Positions 57,932 through 64,000 of a DNA stretch of 64,000 nucleotides are shown piece after piece. Every line of letters begins with the position of its first letter. Position 1 is the stretch's first letter. Source of the stretch: Paracamarosporium sp. OC-R06-R3 (lineage: Eukaryota > Ascomycota > Dothideomycetes > Pleosporales > Didymosphaeriaceae); NCBI GenBank assembly GCA_019828545.1, contig JACVRA010000001.1, positions 423 through 64,422 on the forward strand. Direction: 5' to 3'. The notes below the pieces were generated by a model. That model worked only from the letters and a program-made list of their open reading frames with translations, searched no databases and was not told the origin of the DNA. The translations under genes and the position numbers were made by a program.

Positions 57932-60900
57932 TTAACGTAAATGGCGACTGCGGTCCACTTGAAGCTCCCGGTCGAACATCGCGTCAAAGTCGTCCCTACG
58001 TTTACCACCTGTTCCGCACATATTAGCCACATTCGCATAAACAAGAACTTAGGAGCGTACCCTTGTGCCTCAAGCGACGAGCAGATGAAGTAGACTTGGC
58101 ACTTGTGGTTCTTGCCGTTGTTGAGGACTGCACCTGGCCCTGGGCCGAGACGAAAGAGTTCTGTGAACTCTGCTGTTGGCGTCGCGGCGTTGGCACAACA
58201 AAAGGGTCTTGAGAAAGAGGCTGAGAGATGTGCATAGCTTGAGAAGCAGGCATAGACTGTGATGAATTCAGTTGGGGCGAGCTCCGATAACGCTTCGAGG
58301 GTACGTTTTCCTGAGCAAGGCTCCCCGGAGTATTTCGCTTTAGTGTAGAATCATGTCCACTAGGTCGATGCAGCTCATAACCCTGAGTCTTCAGAGGCTC
58401 TTCGGGTGTACTGCTGCGATGCCCGTAAGCCTTGAGGCTGTATACGTGGCGATGAACGTAGTCTGGAGAGCTGGACCTGAAAACTCCTGGCTCAACTACA
58501 TGCTCAGACTGTGCTTTTTGTGATGGAACACGGTACGTGGCACCCTGTAAGATCCGCCTGCCAGGTACCGTTGATCCATTAGGAGTGATAGGTGCTAGAA
58601 TCCGGGAGCCTGTGTTTGCCTGCGACTTCGGACGGTCCTGGGAGGAATATGAAGGATTGTGAAGAGTATCCCGAGAAGAGCGCATAGGCGTCTGATAGTA
58701 CTGGCCTTCTCGAAGAACGTTTTTTTCATCAAATTGTTCGTAGATCTTAGCGTGATTGGCATTTATAGTACTCTCCTCCAGTGGTGCCATGTCAATGAGA
58801 TCGTCGGACGATGGAGGATCAGAGAGTGCGCTTGATGATCTATCTGCCTCACCAGATTGAACCATAAGGTCCCCGTTCAGATCAGGTTTTTTCGTGGGAT
58901 AGACTAACGTGTGCTGGATATTTTGGGTCTCTTCTGTAGCAGGATCGGTGACAGAATCATCATTATCGGCGGGCATCTCATAGGCTTGCAGTTTCCGCGT
59001 AGCACGAGCATCGACCAGACCCAAAGAACCTTTGTCTTTGTGATGTTCTAGAGGATGATGTTTTACAAGGCCGGATTGTTGAAAAGATTGGTTTAACGGG
59101 GATTCTGAAGCGTCTGCAACATTGAGGACCGTAGTGTTCTGGCGGTTAGGCTTCTTCCTTGTCGTTTTCGCTTTCGCATCGGATGAAACGTTGCTCCCTG
59201 TGTCTATTCCTGTGAAAGATTGAGATAGTTGTGGTTGGGATTCCAGAGTGTAGATAGGAGTCTGCGGTTGAGATTGAGGATCCCGCACATGGATCTTGTC
59301 CACGGTAGTCTTGTGGTCATGACGCCGGGTCTCTTGCACAAGCATGTCAAACTTCTCCAGGGTAGCTCTCTTGTGTGCCTCTAGCTCACGTGTCTTATGC
59401 TCCGCAATCTTTTCGGCCTCTCTTAAGGCACTTTCAGTCTGACTGATACGACGCTCGAGTTGGTTATTACCCACGGCGGGAACTCCTGAGCGTCTTAGTT
59501 GCTTCTCTTGTGCTTCTAAAGATGCTCGCAATTTATTCATCTCGGCTTGTAGTCCTTCCTTTTCAGATGAATAAACTGCTTGAGCTTCGCTCAACTTGAT
59601 TTCGTGAGCGCGAGAACGACTTAGCCTAGCCTCTAACTCTTGCTTCTCTTGTTTCAGATGCTCTAGTTGATGTCTCAACTCTTCCAATGCGTCCATATCC
59701 TTCTGGTGCGTAAAATCTCGTGTATCAACACCCTTCTTCATAGTCGCCAGCTTGGATTGTTCCACAGTCAGCCGCAGCGTCAATTGCTCATTTTCCTGCT
59801 TTAGGGCTTCCATACTGCTCTGCAGCTTTGTCAAGGATACAGTATTCTTCTCGTGTGCCGTGTTTGCAACGTCAATTTTCTCTTCAAGAACTGAGATGGT
59901 CAAAGCATCCTGCTCAAGCCGTTTTTCGAGACACTCTTTCTCTCGGGTGATACCTGCTACTTTTTGTGACAGATGTGTGTGTTCCTTCTGGACGTCGTGA
60001 AGCTCCTCGTTCTTAGAATCATATGCTTCCGACGTTTGCGTCAGTTGCTCTTTTAGACACGAAAGTTCGCATGTTAATAAAGTCACCTCGTTGGCACTCG
60101 ATCGACACTCCTCCGAGTTCTGTCGCAATTGTTGCTTAAGTACGGTGATCTCAGATGATAGAGTAGATGCCTCGAGAGCAGATGACCGGGCTTGCTCTAA
60201 CTTCATCTTTGCCTCTGCGTCTACTTTGCGCAATCCTTCAATCTCGAAGGCCATCTCACGGACCTTTTGTTCATCAAGGCGTATCTGACCTGCCGATTCG
60301 TTCTTCTCAGCTTGCATTTCTTGGAGAAGATCGTCTCTGACGTTTTGTTCGTATTTGAGCATGTTGATCTCTTCATGGAGGGCAGCCTCTTTCTTCTTTG
60401 ATGTCGCCTGGCGCGTCAGATTAACTGTCTCATGGAAGTTTTATGGAAAACCTTACCTTAGCAGCCTCCAGTTCTGTTGCTTGGTTCTCCAAATTTTGTT
60501 GAGCACGGCCCAAGTCAAGAAGCTTCGCTCGCAGTTCTCCCTCGCTGATTTTGACTTGTCGCCGAAGGTCTTCCATCTCCTTTTCCGAATGTGAAGGGTC
60601 CGGTTTGGAGTTGCAAGCTTTATCCTTCCAATGTTCGATCTTTGACTGCATTACAGAGTGTCGGACTCTTAAATTCGTCTCTTCTTGTCCAAAGCTACCA
60701 ATCAATTCCTCGAGCTTTATGCATTGTTCTTTTTGTGCTTCAAGTTGTTTGTAAAGGCTCTCATTAAGTTGTTGAGCTTTATGGTACTCTGAAAATACCT
60801 CTTCGTACTCCGGAACTTCAGTACGCAATGTGCTAAGTTGATTGCGAGTATGGATTCGGATTTCCTCGGTCGGATGTTTCAGCTGTTCGACGGACAAATT

Positions 60901-63494
60901 GATCTCCCCTACTTTGGAGATGATGCTACGGAGGATCAATAATAACTTAACGCATTTTACGAGAGCAACGTACCTCTCATGGACAAAACGCAGCATTCCT
61001 TCCGCTTTCCGAACATCCGTTGGAGTAAGCACTTCAACAGCTTGTAGCTTACGAAGGTTGTCCGCACACTCTTCCAGATGATTGCCCTGAAGTCTTGAAT
61101 TGTTGTTGAAAGAACTCTCAATGACGCCTAATTTCTCGGTAATGACGGTTTGGCTGTTCCCAAGACCAGTCTGAATGGCTTGGACTGCGGGCAAAATGAG
61201 CTGCTCCAGATCCGACCGTCTCTTCTTCTCCTCTTCGTAAATGGTGGACAGCTCCTGGAGTTGGTTACTGACAGACTTGTGCTTGGATTCAGTTATCTTG
61301 AGCTGGTTGAAAGAGTCATCCATAGCGACTCGCATGCGTCGCTGACTAGTATCCAAAGCTTCTACTGCCTTTAAGAAGTCTTGCTTTAAAACCGCTTTTT
61401 CTTGTTCAGTCTCATGGACTTTATCTTTCACAAGTTTATTACATGTCTGGTGGTAACCTTCAGCCTGACCTTTGAGTCTAGCATAGTCACCCTCCATGCC
61501 TTTGACATACTTCTTCACTCGAGTAGCGGAGTCGGACATCTTCTGTACCCTACCCTGTAGATTGCTGTTCTCCATCTGCAGATTTTGAATGAAACTGTTC
61601 TGCTGGCTGATGGTCTCCTGCAAAGAAGCAATGGCGGCCTCGTGGGACTTCGCTTTGGCCTCAACAATGTCACGAGCTTTAGAGTCGCCAGCACGAAGGC
61701 ACATTACCATAATGTTCAGTATAGCCTGATTCTCGGGGGTTTCAGAAGAAGATTCTTCGTTGCCGGTGATTCTCGAGGCTGACATAGCTGATGGGTATTT
61801 AGTACGCCTCTTACCCCGCGACTTGCTTATTCGATTGGATGAACTACGAACAGGATCCCCATGAATCGTAGGATCATAAACTTGCACTTGATTTTGAACT
61901 TGAGGAAACACAGTGTGAGGATCAAGTAGGTCCAGTTGGGCCTCGGAGTGACAAGCGCCAGGAGGGGGATCGCAAACCTCCGGCTGAGGCTCGACCTGTA
62001 AGTAACCCTCTTGAGTGTGAGCTTCCTGTGCGGTGACATATGTCTCCGGGTTATTACAAAGATTATGCGAAACCAGGTGAAGCTCTCCGCGGTCGTAAGC
62101 TTTCTTTGTGGTTGCACCATTCTGAAGCTCATCATCATGACCACGAACAACAGCGTGAGGATTTTCAGAATAATGAGTATCATAAAACATTGTGCCAGCC
62201 GCTGAGTTCTCATTTTGAACAGGCGAAGCAGTCTGCCGATGCGATTTCTCTCGTGGGACGAATGGTGCAGTGTTATTGTTCGGCTCTGTAGTTGTTAGGC
62301 CGGGAGGATCTTCCATTGTCATTACTGGAATCATGGCCGTCGAGTCTTTTTGATGCTCGAGTTTCGAAAGGTCGTTGTATTCGCCACGTTGATCCATAGG
62401 TAGACCTTCACGAGGTGTAACCTGGAATGATTCTTCTAGAATCACATGGACAGCGCCCAATGCCGGTAGCTCATTCTCCTGCAACACTGAGTGACCATGG
62501 TCTCTTTGGATTACGCAATCACGTTCTGGGGCAGGAGCATCGGGGTCCATGATCAACTGGCGCTTCGGCGGCCAAGGCGTAGAGGTATCAAGACGGCGCG
62601 ACTTCGACTTTTGTCCCTTCCCCTTCTTCGTCTTCTTAACCTTGGGGCGACTTTCAGGGCGTGTCTCCTCGGCTTTGCGATTATTAGGGGCCGAATGATG
62701 TTCGGAACTGCATAGATAGGTCAGTTTAAACAAGAATACAGGGAAACATCATGTTCTAGAGGCTTCAAATACCTAGGAAGTTTTTCTGAGCCTACGCTAA
62801 CCACCACTGTAGGTACCGTATGCAACATACTGTTTGCATCGACCCCAGGAGGCACGAGTGAGCTCTGCACCACAGGCAAGCCTTGGTCATCCGTCTGTAA
62901 GACAGATAGGTCTGGAAATGTATCATCTCCGCCATTCTCTAGATGCTCGCGTTAGGATTTAGTAGATAGATTGACAGTGCACTTACCATTTGCTGGAGCT
63001 CCGTCGAGTATTTCAGGAGCATTGCTATGGAGGGCCGGGGAGAGCGGCTTCTGTGAAACGGCTGCATCAAAAGGATTCGACTTGAGAGGCATTTGCCGCA
63101 CAGACTTAGCGAGGGAACTCGGATTCATGAAGGGTGAGAAAGTAGATCCTTCCGCATCTTTCGGCTTCTCGAAGAACTTGATTCCAAATGTGGGGTCAGA
63201 CGTCGTGGTGTCTTTCTTGGAGACCTGGAGACGCCTGATTAAAGCTTCCTCATCCATTACTCTCTGCTCTGAGTCCTTCCTGACAGTGGATCTATGATCG
63301 TGTCCCAAGCCATTAGGGAAGTCCTTGGAATGCCGATCGTACTGTGTCTCAGGGACAACAACTTGACTGTCAGGTATTTGGACAACACATTCGTTGTCAA
63401 TATGCTCTTCGTCAATGAAGTCCACAATTATCTCATTGCGCAGGTGTGAAGGGGGATGAGCCCTAACCGGTTGCTTCCCTTTCGGGTCAGACAT
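57932..63494 (-). CDS. Large coiled-coil protein, unknown function
   Basis: Five exons (63494-62987, 62938-62773, 62707-60457, 60407-58061, 58008-57932) with 48-65-bp introns have all phases closing and give 1,782 residues. The ATG at 63494 starts MSDPKGKQPVRAHPP. Residues ~1-540 are polar and probably disordered, with QIPDSQVVVPETQ and basic KKTKKGKGQKSKSRR patches (possible nuclear signal). Residues ~545-1335 are an almost continuous heptad-rich coiled coil (for example ISQQNSFIQNLQMENSNLQ). Residues ~1340-1780 are Ser/Pro/Gln/Arg-rich and disordered, with SQNSFVSAQGQ repeats, ending in a short charged motif RRDDFDAMFDREL encoded by the last exon. No motor, membrane or enzymatic domain is visible. 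The layout (disordered-coil-disordered with basic patches) resembles structural proteins of chromosomes or spindle poles, but that is only an analogy. Confidence 0.85.
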
Positions 63495-64000
63495 GGTGTC
63501 TGCGAGCCGATGCGGGTGCCTGAAGCACCGGCGGTTTGCAATTTCGACGGAAGTGACTTTTGTAAGAAACAGAAGCACTAGGTGCGATGACCTGAATCGG
63601 GTTGGAAGGAAGTGTGGGAGGTGAGAAATGTGGTGGCGGAGGAGGAGGAGGAGGAGGAGGAGGAGGAGAAATGGATGTGCGAGGGAGTGACTGCTGTGTT
63701 GAGCACCTTCCGCTGAAAGCGAGCAAGTCGCGATTACTGAAAATGCAACCTGAAGACAAGCCAGGCTACTTTCTGGCATGTGAGGGATATTTGCACAGTA
63801 TTTAGTAGTTTTTTTCTTATCGTTTCCCCTCTCAGCATTGCTCAGTCATTTGCTGTCGAGTATTGGAATGGGCAATACCCTCGCAGCCGCAAGCACTTCT
63901 ACACCGCACCGTATAGCGCTAAAGTTGCACGCTTTGAAAAGAGGGAACAGCCGTGATTACAAAAAGAGGATTTCTGCACGGCCATTTGTCACATCCGCGA
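63495..64000. promoter_or_regulatory. Upstream region of the coiled-coil gene
   Basis: The 5' flank of the large minus-strand gene, containing a GGA microsatellite. No other gene is seen to the window end. Confidence 0.5.
63638..63668. repeat. (GGA)10 microsatellite
   Basis: A perfect GGA run (TCC on the gene's strand), about 145-175 bp upstream of the coiled-coil gene's ATG, in what is probably its 5' leader or promoter. CT-rich tracts are common in this position in fungi; the perfect triplet run is a likely length polymorphism. Confidence 0.9.

Overview
The window is nuclear DNA of a filamentous ascomycete, most likely a Dothideomycete (inferred from gene content and protein style, not proven). 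The genes are split by short introns (mostly 47-90 bp) with GTANGT-type donors and CTAAC/CTGAC branch sites. The recognisable genes are ordinary eukaryotic housekeeping genes: VPS27, a DOA4-type deubiquitinase, argininosuccinate synthase, TIM17, mitoribosomal bL33 and a dynamin-like GTPase. I recognise no intact transposon, virus, tRNA, rRNA or biosynthetic gene cluster.

Layout. 0-10 kb: a small secreted protein, a one-pass membrane protein, a probable catalytically dead alpha/beta hydrolase (minus strand) and a DXD-type glycosyltransferase. 10-25 kb is the dense core. VPS27 (minus) lies head-to-head with a DOA4/UBP-type ubiquitin hydrolase (plus). Then come argininosuccinate synthase, a convergent lipid-esterase-like hydrolase, and a four-exon dynamin-like GTPase. 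25-44 kb is looser: TIM17, a lipocalin-like protein, a 2EXR/F-box-like protein, two small membrane proteins, a MYND-finger protein, a C/H-rich conserved protein and mitochondrial bL33, separated by long GC-rich stretches without a convincing gene. 44-57.9 kb is a gene-poor accessory stretch. It holds only short or decayed ORFs, two pairs of diverged duplicated mini-genes (one copy of each pair carries stop codons), a tetranucleotide satellite, and an assembly scar (poly-G, NN, poly-C) inside a probable membrane-protein gene. 57.9-63.5 kb is one 1,782-codon coiled-coil gene in five exons (minus).

How genes work together. VPS27 (ESCRT-0, recognises ubiquitinated cargo on endosomes) and the DOA4-type enzyme (removes ubiquitin from that cargo before it enters multivesicular bodies) act in one pathway and share a 506-bp divergent promoter. 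This is the clearest functional pairing. TIM17 and bL33 are both mitochondrial but lie 18 kb apart. Exon models were assembled by hand from splice signals and reading-frame phase. Those with all phases closing (VPS27, DOA4-like, ARG synthase, dynamin, TIM17, bL33, coiled-coil, glycosyltransferase, lipocalin-like) are the most reliable.
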